Below, piece by piece: positions 11,376 to 21,699 of a stretch of 64,000 bases of DNA (the first letter of the stretch is position 1; every line of letters begins with the position of its first letter). The notes under the pieces were generated by a model, which saw only the letters and a list, made by a program, of their open reading frames with translations, was not told the DNA's origin and ran no database searches. The DNA is from Panicum virgatum (Eukaryota; Streptophyta; Magnoliopsida; Poales; Poaceae): NCBI RefSeq assembly GCF_016808335.1, contig NC_053149.1:15923714-15987713 (forward strand), given 5' to 3'. Made by a program: the position numbers and the translations under genes.

Positions 11376-11999
11376 CCATGATCTTCTTAAAAATAAAATC
11401 TGTTTCCATGAAACTGCTGCTTTTTGCGTGGTGATTTGAAATTATAAGCGTCGTGATCTGTCCAGCTATGCTATGACGCGTAACGCACTAATCCGCAACA
11501 ATGGGATTGATGGCTAATAACCTGTGGTGATTACGAAAGGTTTCAGTCGAGCCTTATCGCGTGCCTCGGCTGGGCTGAACTTTGAGGACGACAGGACGGA
11601 AAGTAGCAGCCTCCCACTCATTCCCCTAAGGCTAGTCATCTACTCATCTCGCAGAACGATACTACTACAAGTTCAGCTGAAACAACAAGAATACAAGATG
11701 GACTGGGGTTCGTAAATCGGTTTGCTACGGTTTCGGATGAAACTTTCACAGGCTACATACAGTCATATATACTGTACATACATAACACGAACAGGAAAGC
11801 TCGGTCGGTGGTAGTTGGACAACTGGTAAATCTCCAAACGGCACAGCACATCTTCAGGCTCCAGTTCCTGCAGCCAGGTGAGCAGCGTAAGAGACTGCAG
11901 TACAGTGTACAGAATACATCGTCCGTCCTAGCTGCTGGTTGCAGGAAGAAGCTGAGCATCTCACCTCCGGGCTGAACTGTTTCTGTCCTGTTCATACTA
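11376..11999. other. Gypsy truncation point and RCI2 copy 1 downstream region
   Basis: Left of about 11375 is gypsy pol. To the right is ordinary-looking DNA leading to the stop codon of the minus-strand RCI2 gene at 12000, so part of this region is probably that gene's 3' UTR. No ORF with family features and no LTR is seen. Confidence 0.5.
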
Positions 12000-12302
12000 C
12001 TATTTGGTGATGGCGTAGACAGCGTAGATGATCCCCGGGAGGTAGCCGAGGAAGGTGAGCAGGAGGCAGATCCAGAACTCGAGCTGCAACCGGCGATCGG
12101 ATTCAGTAGTTAGTTGATGATGGCGTCAGATCAAGTCGATGCAGAGTGTATTATTAGCTATTCAGATAAATGAAGTAGCAGCTAATGACATGAGGCGGCC
12201 AGGAGCGAGTAGGACCTTGCAGCCGAACTTGAGGAAGACGCCGAGCGGGGGGAGGATGATGGCGATGATGATGTCGATGCAGTTCGCCGTGCCCTCCGAC
12301 AT
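12000..12302 (-). CDS. RCI2: RCI2/LTI6 (PMP3 family) small membrane protein, copy 1
   Basis: Two exons, complement(12216-12302) and complement(12000-12083), joined by a GT-AG intron in phase 0, give a 56-residue protein. Exon 1 encodes MSEGTANCIDIIIAIILPP and onward to FGCK. Exon 2 encodes LEFW, a second hydrophobic segment with LPGIIYAVYAITK, then stop. The product has two membrane segments (about residues 9-22 and 32-50) and the PPLGVFL / LPGIIYA signature of the PMP3 family. Plant members are induced by cold, salt or dehydration and affect plasma-membrane potential and ion balance. The length is normal for the family (52-58 aa). A second copy lies about 4 kb to the right in the same orientation. 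Confidence 0.93.
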
Positions 12303-12778
12303 GGTGCTCCGATCCGAACGGCAAGAAGCGAGGTGCGGCTCCGATCCGGTCGGTCGATCCCTTTTCTTTCTTCCCTTCCCTAGGCTGCTGCTTGGCTCAT
12401 GTGTCTACAAACAAACAGTATTGAGCCGGTATATAAGTGTCAGTTTGCAGCTTCAGCTCCAGAGCCGGTAGCTGGCGATAGCGACCTCACGCCTACTACA
12501 AATCACGAATGCAGGACGCGATGATTACCATTGTTTTCGAGGCCCTGTGAATGCTAGCGTATGTGTTTTCCTCTTCTTTTTTGAGACGTTTACTCATCTC
12601 GGGATTTTCTGTAAGAAAACAGAAAAAGAATGCTGAGGAAAAAAAATCCTGGCCAATCACGTCACTACCGCTAGTTGAACAGAACCTGCCCTATCCGATC
12701 CGTTCCCGGACGAGCACGGGAGCTACTTCCGTTCAAGTTGCTGGTACTACTACGGCTGGCGCCAGCATTTAATCATGC
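12303..12778. other. Upstream region of RCI2 copy 1
   Basis: This is the 5' flank of the minus-strand RCI2 gene: 5' leader, probable TATA box and promoter. No coding sequence is supported in it. Confidence 0.5.
12430..12437 (-). promoter_or_regulatory. Probable TATA box of RCI2 copy 1
   Basis: The minus strand reads CTTATATACC about 130 bp upstream of the ATG at 12302. Position and sequence fit a plant TATA box. No stress element was verified. Confidence 0.5.
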
Positions 12779-12931
12779 ATTCCATTCCGTTCAAAATTAT
12801 TAGTCATTTTAGCTTTTCTATAGATGTATAATTTTTATTATGCTTCTAGATACATATTATGTTTAGGTACATAGCAAAATATATATATTTAGAAACTAAA
12901 ACAACTAATAATTTAAGATAGAGGAAATAGT
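12779..12931. mobile_element. Degenerate Stowaway-like MITE
   Basis: The left side (TCCGTTCAAAATTATTAGTC, then an 'atttTAGCTTTTCTA' run) is matched in inverted form on the right (TAGAAACTAAAACAACTAATAATTT, then a GAGGAAATAG end). This is the pattern of the 'ctccctccgt...' Stowaway MITEs common in grasses. The ends are eroded, so the boundaries are approximate. Confidence 0.5.
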
Positions 12932-13153
12932 AGATTATACATAATATCGTTTCAGATGCATAACCACTATGGAATCAGGATTAAAACTACGGGGAGCGGA
13001 AAAAACACGATTGTAATTGTTCAAAGAGTCTAGTATTGGGATTGTAGAAGATTAGTCGGATCCCCGGATAATAATAATAATAATAATAGCTGAATTTTAT
13101 CTATCTTAAATTGTCCCCTTTGATGGTACCTGCTCTGATAGGAATGAGATGTA

Positions 13154-13412
13154 CTCCCTCCGTTCCAAATTGTAAGTCATTCTAAGAATTTTGGACAGTC
13201 AAAAATTTTCAAGTTTAACCAAATTTATATAGCAAGATAATAATATTTATGATACCAATTAAGTATCATTAATTTTTTGTTAGCTATATTTTCATAGTAT
13301 ACCTATTTGCTGCCACAAATCTTTGTGTTTCTTTTTATAATTTTGATTAAATTTTGAGATGATTTGACTCTTCAAAATTTTTGGAATGACTTATAATTTG
13401 GAACTAAGGGAG
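13154..13412. mobile_element. Stowaway MITE with TA target duplication
   Basis: The element starts CTCCCTCCGTTCCAAATT and ends AATTTGGAACTAAGGGAG, with TA on both sides (13152-13153 and 13413-13414). Inverted similarity continues inward (TAAGTCATTCTAAGAATTTT against AAAATTTTTGGAATGACTTA). The length is 259 bp. The ends, size and TA duplication are standard for Stowaway (Tc1/mariner-type) MITEs. Confidence 0.88.
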
Positions 13413-13487
13413 TATGAGTCAAGCCAATCATTGCTTGGCTGTGCTAAACTTCCAAGGTAAGCAAGCATCGCCCCCTCTTATTACTCA

Positions 13488-13522
13488 CTAGTAAATGTGC
13501 CGATGCTAACGCTACGAGTACA
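13488..13522 (-). mobile_element. Possible Helitron 3' terminus (degenerate)
   Basis: The minus strand reads CTCGTAGCGTTAGCATCGGC, then ACATTTA, then CTAG followed by T. This resembles a Helitron 3' end: a short GC-rich hairpin, here with stem mismatches, about 10 bases before CTRR, inserted at A/T. The other end would lie to the right (a TCTATCTCTCCCC on the minus strand near 15660 is a weak candidate). Only the terminus is claimed. Confidence 0.35.
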
Positions 13523-14372
13523 TTTTAAACATACAAAAAAACAACACATGATCCATACTTCAAAATGGGACCTATATGTTTCGCACAAAAGGAGATATAA
13601 CATAGAGTTATTATGTTGATCAAAGAATCACATCCATAGACCAAAAATCAAATTTTAAATTTTAAAATCAATTTTTTTCTCATAATTTTAAATTTTCTCA
13701 ACATTTATTTTCTTGTTAGGAAATTTAATATAGGAAAATAAATGATTGTCTTTCTGAATTAAATGAAATGGTTCTATGTATGTTGCATTGGTTATTTTGT
13801 TGGTTGTGCACTTAAATTTGCAAATAAAAATACTAAAATCCACCCCAAAATCCTCTCTCTCTTCTCTATCTCTTTGCCCAGTCCAGATATCTCTCCCTCT
13901 TTCTCCCCTAAACCGAAGAGCCCAGCCCGCGCTCCCTCCTTTTCTTTCCTCTCTCCTCTCTTTTCTCCCGTGCAGCCTGACCCTGGCCCAGCTCTCCCTC
14001 TCTCTCTTTAACCTTTCTGCCCCGCTCAGCCCAGCTCGCCACCTTCTCTCTCACACCATGCTTATCTCTTGCTCTCGCATCCTCTTTCTCTCCGGTGCTC
14101 TCTACCTATACCTGTCTCTCTCCGATCCCTTATCCTATACCATACTCCATCTGTGCTCTCTCCCTCTCGCGAGAGGCCATGGCGAGTATGGCCAGCGGCC
14201 GGCACAGGGAGTCGCGGCCGTCGTTGGCTCCCCTCCTCCTCCACCCCCGCCGGCTCCATAGCCCTCCCGACAGCGGGTGCGGCGTAGCCGCAGCATCCGA
14301 CAGCCGTGATACCAGCTATCGTGGAAGCGGGACAGGCGCGAAGTCGCGACCGGCGTGCGGGGCAGCCCGGCT
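13523..14372. other. AT-rich then CT-rich region, no supported gene
   Basis: AT-rich DNA to about 13830 gives way to a strongly pyrimidine-rich stretch (13840-14160) and then a GC-rich block from 14179. An ORF of about 105 codons starts at ATG 14179, but half of it is the tandem repeat at 14373-14602 and it shows no recognisable domain, so it is not called as a gene. Confidence 0.5.
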
Positions 14373-14602
14373 CGACTCCGAGTGCGGGGGTGCGCACGAC
14401 TGGCGCCTCTCCGCGCATGCCGTCGTCGACTCCAAGAGCACGGGTGCGCACGACTGGCTGCTCGCCGCGCATGCCGTCCTCGACTCCAAGTGAGGGGGTG
14501 AACACAACTGACTGGCGCCTCTCCGTGCACGCCGTCGTCGAGTCCAAGAGTGCGGGCGCGCACGACCGACGGCTCGCCGCGCAAGCCGTCCTCGACTCCA
14601 AG
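14373..14602. repeat. Tandem array of four ~54-58 bp units in an alternating A-B-A-B pattern
   Basis: Each unit starts CGACTCCAAG or a close variant, then GTGCGCACGACTGG, and ends at a GCATGCCGTC-like stretch. Units 1 and 3 carry 'gcgcctctccg' and end CGT. Units 2 and 4 carry 'ctgctcgccg' or its variant and end CCT. The array therefore looks like a dimer duplicated once, giving about 115 bp per higher-order unit. A fifth partial start follows at 14592. Confidence 0.8.
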
Positions 14603-14614
14603 CCAGGGTTTTTA

Positions 14615-14850
14615 ATTCCGGTAGGGGAAAAAAAATCGGAACCCACCGATAAAACCGATATATCGGGAATATCGGGATTTTTTATTTTTATTTTTTATTT
14701 TTTTATTTTTTATTTATTTTTTAATTTACTTTTTAGTATAAAAAATATTCATTAAATCAATTTCGGCCGATAAAAAAAATATCGGACCCCACCGATAAAC
14801 CGGATATATCGGGTATATCGCGAAATTGCGGCCGATATTTCTAACTCTGC
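14615..14850. repeat. Repeat pair with 'ccgata' motifs around an AT-rich core
   Basis: The block ATCGGAACCCACCGATAAAA followed by CCGATATATCGGG occurs near 14635-14675. It recurs as ATCGGACCCCACCGATAAAC followed by CGGATATATCGGG near 14782-14820. The two direct copies flank about 100 bp of T-rich DNA and look like part of a dispersed repeat. The family is not identified. Confidence 0.5.
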
Positions 14851-16150
14851 TCCAAGCATGCGCTCAGCTTCTGCGTCCATGATCTTGCTGGCCTGCTCCG
14901 ACCCGCTCTGACCTTGCCGGCGTCATGGCGCCGCGCGTCTTTCTTCCCACGCAGCCTCGCAGCGGCGCACGCGCTATCCGGGAATGGAAGGTGCGAATCC
15001 TAGTGGCCTACTTCAGCGGCTGCTCATGGTGGTGCTCTCGTTCACGCATGAATTGGATTTGTTGGATGGATAGTTATGTAATTGAGATTGGATTGGATAG
15101 GATTGGATGATGAGAATAATTTACCAGGATTGGATTGGAGGGAAGGGTGATATGACTTGGATGTTAATTGGATATCGTTAGTTGGATTTTGGATGATGAT
15201 CCATTCCCAGGTGTAGGCGGCCGACGCATATGGGCAGCCACATGCGTGCAGTGCGCACCGGCGCGCGGCTGCCAATGGGCGTGGCCGCAATGGCACGCGA
15301 CTGCCGGTGGGCGTGACCGCGGTGGTGCGCGGCTGGCGGTGGCGGTGGCGCGCGGCTACATGATTTGGGGGCGAAAAAAGAGAACAGAGGGGAAGAAAAA
15401 AGAGAAAAGAGAGGAGTATGGGAATCAGATTGAGGGTGGATGGACAGCCGGTGCAGGAGAGGGAGGCGGGGGAACCAGGGTTAGTGTTAAAGATGGATGA
15501 TCCAAATATTCTGGGCCATCAATTGTGTGTAGATTTTAATGGTACTATCTTTCTGGATACAATTTGATAGGTACACAACGTCAAATCTATCTTGCAGGCC
15601 CCAAATTTCTTGGTGAACATAGGAAAGTTTAATCCATCCTAAACTTTAGGGGAGAGATAGAGTAGACATGATAGCGCCTCGTGGAGATTGGAGAACCATC
15701 CAAAATCACCAAGCAAGATACATTTTTATTATTATCAACAACTATTGAGACAGATTTACAGAGACCACTGCGCGCGAAAGAAAAACAGCACGAGTTGGCA
15801 GGAATTTCTCACACGAAACACCGTATCGTCATATATAGGATCCACAAATAATCATCAGACGGATGACAATCAATCTGATTATCTGACAGATACCAATCTC
15901 CAAACTAGAGCTCAATCAGTACGAGTAGCTTGACAGATGACAATCAATCTCCAAACTAGAAGACACCGGTAAGAACTTTACATCCTGCGTCCAGAAAGAA
16001 ATCAACAGCAGACCAAGCAGATTAGTATGCTGCAGCAGGTTGGGTAGGCAATTCATTTCCATTGCTCCGCTTGTTTAAGCGCTCGATCAACCTGACAGGA
16101 TGTTGATCAGTTTCTCACCTTCTCTCCAAGTGTTGCTCTGTTCCCGTACT
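14851..16150. other. Region without supported genes between repeats and RCI2 copy 2
   Basis: It contains a low-complexity GGATTGGAT-rich stretch (15050-15150), a GC-rich segment (15210-15350) and AT-rich DNA that includes the probable 3' UTR of the RCI2 gene at 16151. Short ORFs are present but none shows family features. Confidence 0.5.
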
Positions 16151-16418
16151 CTACTTTGTGATGGCGTAGATCGCGTAGATGATCCCCGGAAGGTAGCCGA
16201 GGAAGGTGAGCAAGAGGCAGAGCCAGAACTCGACCTGGAGGCCGGACATGGAATTTTTATCCGGTGAGTGAGCACAGCCACCCATCAGATCGCCGGCACA
16301 GCCTGAAGGGGAGAGTGGAAGTAGTACATACCTTGCAACCGAACTTAAGGAAGACGCCGAGAGGGGGAAGGATGATGGCGATGATGATGTCGATGCAGTT
16401 TGCCGTGCCCTCCTTCAT
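16151..16418 (-). CDS. RCI2: RCI2/LTI6 (PMP3 family) small membrane protein, copy 2
   Basis: Exons complement(16332-16418) and complement(16151-16234) join in phase 0 through a 97 bp intron with a GTATGT donor. The 56-residue product begins MKEGTANCIDIIIAIILPP and ends GIIYAIYAITK. It differs from copy 1 at few positions, for example residue 2 (K against S), L30V at the start of exon 2, and isoleucine for valine near the end. Intron position, orientation and length are the same, so the two are tandem duplicates. The function is as for copy 1: a two-helix plasma-membrane protein of the stress-induced PMP3 family. Confidence 0.94.
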
Positions 16419-16520
16419 CTTGCGCCGGAGAGGTGGTTCCCCTCTTCCTCTCCAACTGGCAGTTAGTTTGATGTGTGATGTGTATGGGCAGCCGCGGCAG
16501 GGAGATCGAAGGGTGGTTGG

Positions 16521-16530
16521 GATTTATACT
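16521..16530 (-). promoter_or_regulatory. Probable TATA box of RCI2 copy 2
   Basis: The minus strand reads AGTATAAATC about 105 bp upstream of the ATG at 16418, a good TATA position for a plant gene. Confidence 0.5.
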
Positions 16531-16704
16531 TGTGCGGACAATAACTGGCCGGAGGACTCGTCTCGTCGCCTGTGTGGGTCGGTCGGCACCTTTTCTAGGC
16601 GTACCCATTGCTACTATAAATTATCAAAAATATTAGTTGACAATACTTTTCTTGATAAGAACAAGAAACAAAAATATATGTAATAGAAATGTTATTTTAT
16701 AAAG

Positions 16705-17497
16705 AGTTGGTGTAATTAGAGCCACCCCAATAGCTAAAATAGCCAAACAAGAGTAAAACATGGATCCAACACTTATTCATTTGTCCATTCTCGCTATCTA
16801 GTTACCTAACCCCTACCCCTCAGTGAGTTATTTTTGCCGAGGCACCTCGCTTCACTATCTAGCCACATCCTCTCTCCTTTCTCCCGACCAATTAGGTCGC
16901 CCCCCCCCCCACACACCATGCCACGTCGCATCCCGCCATGCCCACCGCTGCCCCGAGCTCACACCCCGGCCGCACCCTTCCATGAGCGCCGCCGCGCCCG
17001 ACCACACCCACCACCATGCCCGCCATCGGCCCAAGCTCGCACCCCGGTCGCCACACCCGTCATCCGCACGGCCGACCGGCTTCCTGTCGCCGGCCATGGC
17101 CGCCACCCCCTCCCTCTCGATGCCGCCTCGTTTCCATTGTCCCCTCCTTCTCAATCCCGCCTCCTTTCCACTGTGTACCCAGCGTCGCCACACAGCTCAT
17201 TGAGTTCGCGCCGCCGCCCTCTCTACGCCGGTGCCGGCCGTCACCATCGTCGTACTCGCTGCCCGCGACGTGCCTTGACCAAGGCCGGACCGAGCCCACT
17301 TGCAGAGAGATTACTAGAGGGGTAGATCTGGTTCAGTGAAAAAAGTATAGCTCAAGGAGGTCAGTCCAATTTGACTCACTTTATTTGTCGAAAGCATAAT
17401 ACAGAGATGAGATCTTAGCTAAATGGCTAGTTAAAAGGGAATTTGGCTAATGAGATTTGGAGAAGCTTTTGAAGATGCTCTTAGACAACATGCAACA
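16705..17497. mobile_element. Possible non-autonomous DNA element enclosing a GC-rich block
   Basis: The left edge (TAGAGCCACCCCAATAGCTA, then AAATAGCCAAAC) and the inverted right edge (TAAGAGCATCTTCAAAAGC, then TAGCCAAATTCCC) resemble the 'gagcatctccaa...tagccaaa' termini of many grass MITEs. Between them is a CCGCC-rich block (16840-17330) unlike its AT-rich flanks, which could be captured DNA. No clean target duplication was found, so the boundaries and nature are uncertain. Confidence 0.3.
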
Positions 17498-18888
17498 TTT
17501 TTTACGAAAAACATCTAGCAGCAAATGTTGGAAAACTACAGTGAACAATTAGGTGCTTTTGTTTTCACAAAAGTAATATTATGTAGTCCGTGAGCATATG
17601 TACTTTAATCAGTTATATGCTAGCATAACTTCATTAATTAACTTATGTTTTAGATCGATATTCCTTCCATCTTTCATCAATTAACTTATTAATAGAACCA
17701 AAGGGTGGTGATCATCCCTAAGGGCTGGAGAAGTCTCCAAAACTAGAATCAAACCTTCTTTTTATGAAACACAATACACACTCATCTCTACAAATATACA
17801 CGATGCAATTTTATATCTATTAGCACCTATGAGAGATTGAACTAGCAAATCCTCGAGACGAAGTCACTATAGATACCTCACGGTAGACGGATATGTCGTC
17901 TACCACTAAAAAATAAAAAATAGTGTTATTGGTTGCAACACAATAAATCTTACCAGCTTGTCTATGCTCGTTGCTCGGTTCGCCAGAGCCAGCTTATTAG
18001 CTGTAACCATGTTGAGGTTATCAATAGATAGCCGAATACACTAATAGTAAGGGAAAAAAATCTTCAATAGTCTACTACTTATAAAATCCTTTTAAAATTA
18101 TCATAGATCCACGTGTAGACGCAATAGTGGTCACATTTATCTTGAAGTGCGTTATAATAGTTTTTTTCCTCTGTTCACCGGTCCTCTCTTCTCTTAAACC
18201 TCCACATAGCTACAATCAGACGTGGACGACTTGGCTAGCTTATGTCGACCGTTTTGGTCGTCGTTGGATATGTCATAAGCAAAGGAGATAGTAGTTTTAT
18301 ATAATTTTCCCACCTTGCTTCATCCGATCGTCTGTTTCTTGCTGCCTCTTCTCCGGTGGGAGCTATGCAGCACAGCTTTAACAAAACGGAAAAGGTAAAA
18401 AATGTGTTGAGGAGGCTTAATTAATTAAAGGAAGTAGATACCAATCTCTAGTAGTTCTCTATCTACATAAGGCATCACAAGCTGACTTTGGAGAACACAA
18501 CACAATCCTAGCAAGAAAGAAAAAGTACTTGGAGGCGGCTTCATCCAAGTCGTGGCTAGAGGTGGTAAAGGGTCTTAATTTTTAGTTTATACTAAGAGCT
18601 GGATCCAAAAAAAGAAATCAAACTCTAATCTTATTTAATTTTAAGCTAAAAATATTAAAGACCCAGTTGGATTGTAAAAAAAGTATTAAACCCATAACCC
18701 ATTACCTTTCCTAGTCGTGGCATCAGCTAACAACCCAGATAGCGACTCCCCACTCACGAATCACGTGTCACTCTTTGACTTGTCATCACGAGATCATGGG
18801 TTTGGTGGTCTGCTAAATGCTAACCCAAAGGATATTCTTGCAGGACGTTGAATAGTTTAAAAAGAAACAAAAACAAGTGTTTTTCATT
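17498..18888. other. AT-rich intergenic DNA
   Basis: No ORF with family features is seen. Small repeat-like pieces are present, including 'ctactacttataaaatcc' near 18074, which recalls Helitron 5' ends but lacks support. Confidence 0.4.
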
Positions 18889-19740
18889 TTTTTTGAGAAA
18901 ACCGGGTCGGTATTTCATTCATAGTTTATGGTAATTACACCCCAAAACTTACAAAGACACTCTTGGAATAAAGAGAAAATACATCTTAGTCCTTGCAAGC
19001 GCCCGGTCTCCCTCGCCACCGGTGGTCGAAGAACGCATCTTGAGGCCGACTTCCTCTCCAGCGAAGAAACAAACTTTTTAATAGCCGTCTTGAGCAGCAC
19101 ATCGAGACCGACGTGCGTTGTTGACGCTGAACGAACCGGCTGAAGAAGCTGGCCGTAAGCCAACACATCGCCAGACATTAAGGATTATGTCACTGCAAGG
19201 ACCACGAACCCCAAATCGCCGGACGACGAAGAACCCCGAAGGGGAATTGAACCACCAAGACTAGTGGGATCAAAGAACCAACCCGAATTTCTTTCGTGTT
19301 GGTAAGCAAACCTCCCAAAATCACACCGAAAAGACAATCTTCATCGGCGAAGACACGGGAGGGACAAAAGCTTCCATGCCTGGCACCACGGCCGGCCACG
19401 CCGGGCACTGCCGCCCCAAACCTGCTGGGCAAGCACCCGAGCCAGGTAGCACGGGCAGCCACACCGGGCACAACGGCCACAAGCCTGCTGGCCACAACCT
19501 TTGCCATCGCCAGCAACAGGACGAGCAGGTGGGTCGAGGATGGCCGGAAGCGAGGGCAAGCAGGGGATTTATTTTATTTTGACTCACCTTAGCTCCAGTG
19601 TCGCCGGCACCGAGAACGGCGAGGACGACGGCGACGAGAATGACACCAGCGCCTCCGGCGGCCGGAGGAAGGGAGGACTTTCCCAACCAAGAGAACTTCA
19701 TAGATATAGTGGCTCTAATACTATAGAAGTATACTAGAGA
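18889..19740 (-). mobile_element. Probable retroposon or LINE 3' part ending in a short A tract
   Basis: On the minus strand the segment ends '...aatgaaataccgacccgg' followed by TTTTCTC and a short A run at 18889-18896, like the 3' UTR and tail of grass non-LTR elements. Upstream it is GC-rich with a long open frame (19701-19321) of biased composition and no recognised domain. No reverse transcriptase motif is visible, so the class rests on the tail alone. Confidence 0.35.
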
Positions 19741-20117
19741 CTAGCGGGGTGGCTCCACTCCTTTCCAGTCACCGGCGAAGAACGCCGGAGACGGAGAAGA
19801 GGGAGGCCAACAAAGGAAACGGCGACTCGATCAAAGTTTATTAACGGCCCAGAGGCCGCGTGTACCAAACTGGCAGGTCCAAGTTGTCTTCCCACGCGGG
19901 CAAACCGGCCCACCACCCAGCCATCTGGTGGAGCCACGGCACAACCCAGCTGGGCGCCAAATTGGACCTCCACGCTGCAATAGGAGGCCCGCCGAGCCGA
20001 GCAGCAGTGTAGCCCGCCATCCACGGCTTCACACCACCTCTCCCCCACCGCGACCCTGCTCCGATCTCGCCTGTCGCCTCCGTCGCATGAGCGCGAGCAG
20101 CGGCAGCCGGCAGCGTC

Positions 20118-20301
20118 GAGAAAATTGGAATTCTGCCATCCTCAAAGGTGGGCTTTGGTGTTTTGCCATCCCGCAAATTGGTTTCGGCCGATTGCCATTA
20201 TGAAACGGTCGCCAACCGGTAGAATTTTTTTTTGAGATTTTCCAATTCATATACTGATCTCTAATAGTAGACCACATGAACGGACCATTTTACCCTTGAC
20301 C
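20118..20301 (+). repeat. Left terminal inverted repeat of the Pack-MULE
   Basis: About 184 bp, inverted and similar to 21484-21699 with several small indels. The outer 17 bases and the inner block around GTAGACCACATGAACGGACC are the best conserved parts. Confidence 0.88.
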
Positions 20302-20303
20302 TC

Positions 20304-21480
20304 TCACATGAGAAAATGACTCCAGTTACTTGACTCCCTCGCCTCCTTGGGCACCGCCCCCGCCACGCCCACGAACTTGGAGATCGCTAGCGACTCCTCC
20401 GTCGCGAGCTCCGCCACCAGCTCGTCCACCGTCTTGGCCACCTTCTCCATCGCGCCCGAATCCACCTCTGCAGCTCGACCACCGGATAGCGACACCCGCC
20501 GCCGGCTCCGCCCGCTTTCCGTCGATGCCGCCGCATGCCGCTCCACGAAGGCGGCGATGACGCGCCGCACGGTGTCGGTGTTCCTGACACACTCTCCGGT
20601 GCCGTAGAGCGCGACGCCCAGCAGGTCCCCCGTTGGGGACCTGCTCCAGCACCGCCGCGACGTGGAGCTCCAAGTCGCGGCACGTCCTGGCGGAGGCCTC
20701 GGTGGTGACCGCGACGTGGAGGAGGCGGCAGAGGAGCGCCGCCGTGATGGGCGCGTCAGCGGCGGAAGGGAGCACGCCCACCATGGACTCCACAAGCGCG
20801 CACCGGTCCTCCCTGTCCCGGGGGTCGGTGAGGACCTCGGCCAGCGCGAGCTCCGCATAGGCGCTCGCCGTGTTTCCAAGCACCTTGGGGTCCGCGCGGC
20901 GGCACCGCAGCGCCGTGATCACCTTTTCAAAAGACGCCGGCGAGAGCGCCGCGAGCTCCGTCGTCCACCACCCCGGCGGCGTCCTGGTCGGGAACAGCGC
21001 CTCGTTGCAGATCCGGAGCGCGACAGCGTCTGCGGCACACCGCACGACGCCGAGCTCCTCGGAGGTGGGAGGAGCTCCTCGGAGGCGGGAGGAGCGCCTC
21101 GCAGGAGCAGCGCGGTCACCGCGCTGGGCAGCACGCGGAGCACGGCCTGCGCGAGGAACTCGTCGACGCGGCGTGCCAGGTTCGCCCGGTGCTGCATGTC
21201 GAGGAACGCCGCGGCGCAGCGGAGCGCGGCGGCGTTGCACGCGGTGATCTCGAAGTTGGCGCCGTAGCAGTAGCGCGTGGCCTTCTCGATCACGTCGGCG
21301 CCGCCGGGGAGGGCGGAGAGGTCGAGCTTGACGGCGGCGGAGGGGTCTTTGGCAACGTCCGTAGCCGCACCTGGGATGTAGCCGCAAGAACTGGGAGCCA
21401 GGGACGAGTGAGGTGAATGGATGAGAGCGAGCCTGATCTGAGATTCGAACGGATGGATAAGGATAAGGTCTCTGTTTCTT
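20304..21480 (-). pseudogene. Captured NPH3/BTB-family gene fragment with two frame breaks
   Basis: Three minus-strand frames, in order, spell one NPH3-type protein. The first has LPGGADVIEKATRYCYGANF, FEITACNAAALRCAA and NLARRVDEFLAQAVL. The second has GVVRCAADAVALRICNEALF, WWTTELAALSPASFEKVI and DLELHVAAVLEQVP. The third has DTVRRVIAAFVE, then DELVAELATEESLAISKF. NPH3 proteins are BTB-CUL3 adaptors in phototropism and auxin-related signalling. Most of the BTB domain and the C-terminus are missing. The first break, near 21070, lies at a short tandem duplication (CTCCTCGGAGG...GGGAGGAG). The second, near 20630, lies at a GGTCCCC / GGGGACC inverted repeat. It cannot encode a working protein. 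Confidence 0.85.
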
Positions 21481-21483
21481 GTG

Positions 21484-21699
21484 AGCACAAGGGTAAAATG
21501 GTCCGTTCATGTGGTCTACTGTTGGAGAAATCAGCTGATGAATTGAGAAATCTCGAAAAGGCATTCTACCAGTTAGCCACCGTTTCATAATGACAATCGA
21601 CCGAAATCAATTTTCGAGATGGCAAAACACCGAAGCCCACCCAAGTGCCGAAAACAATTTGCGTGAGGAGGACCGTTTGATCAGAATTCCAATTTTCTC
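21484..21699 (-). repeat. Right terminal inverted repeat of the Pack-MULE
   Basis: Inverted copy of the left TIR. It is longer because of an extra stretch around 21630-21690 and small insertions. Confidence 0.88.

Larger units (their letters stand above)
20118..21699. mobile_element. Pack-MULE carrying an NPH3-family gene fragment
   Basis: The element begins GAGAAAATTGGAATTCTG and ends with the exact inverse. Its inverted repeats continue inward for about 180-215 bp on each side (20118-20301 and 21484-21699), sharing blocks such as ATTATGAAACGGT and the inner block GACCACATGAACGGACC. It is flanked by a perfect 9 bp duplication, GGCAGCGTC, at 20109-20117 and 21700-21708. Long TIRs and a 9 bp duplication are diagnostic of Mutator-like elements. 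The interior carries no transposase; it carries host NPH3 coding sequence, which makes this a Pack-MULE. It sits in the 5' part of a PPR gene. Confidence 0.92.

Noticed and set aside
16823..17339. Proline-rich protein gene
   Set aside because: Open in several frames on both strands, low complexity, and enclosed by MITE-like edges.
18060..18130. Helitron 5' end (ctactacttataaaatcc)
   Set aside because: Resembles known starts, but no matching 3' hairpin with CTRR was found downstream.
20087..20117. ATG at 20087 as start of the PPR gene
   Set aside because: After removal of the Pack-MULE this ATG is out of frame with the PPR coding sequence, and the right frame has TGA there.
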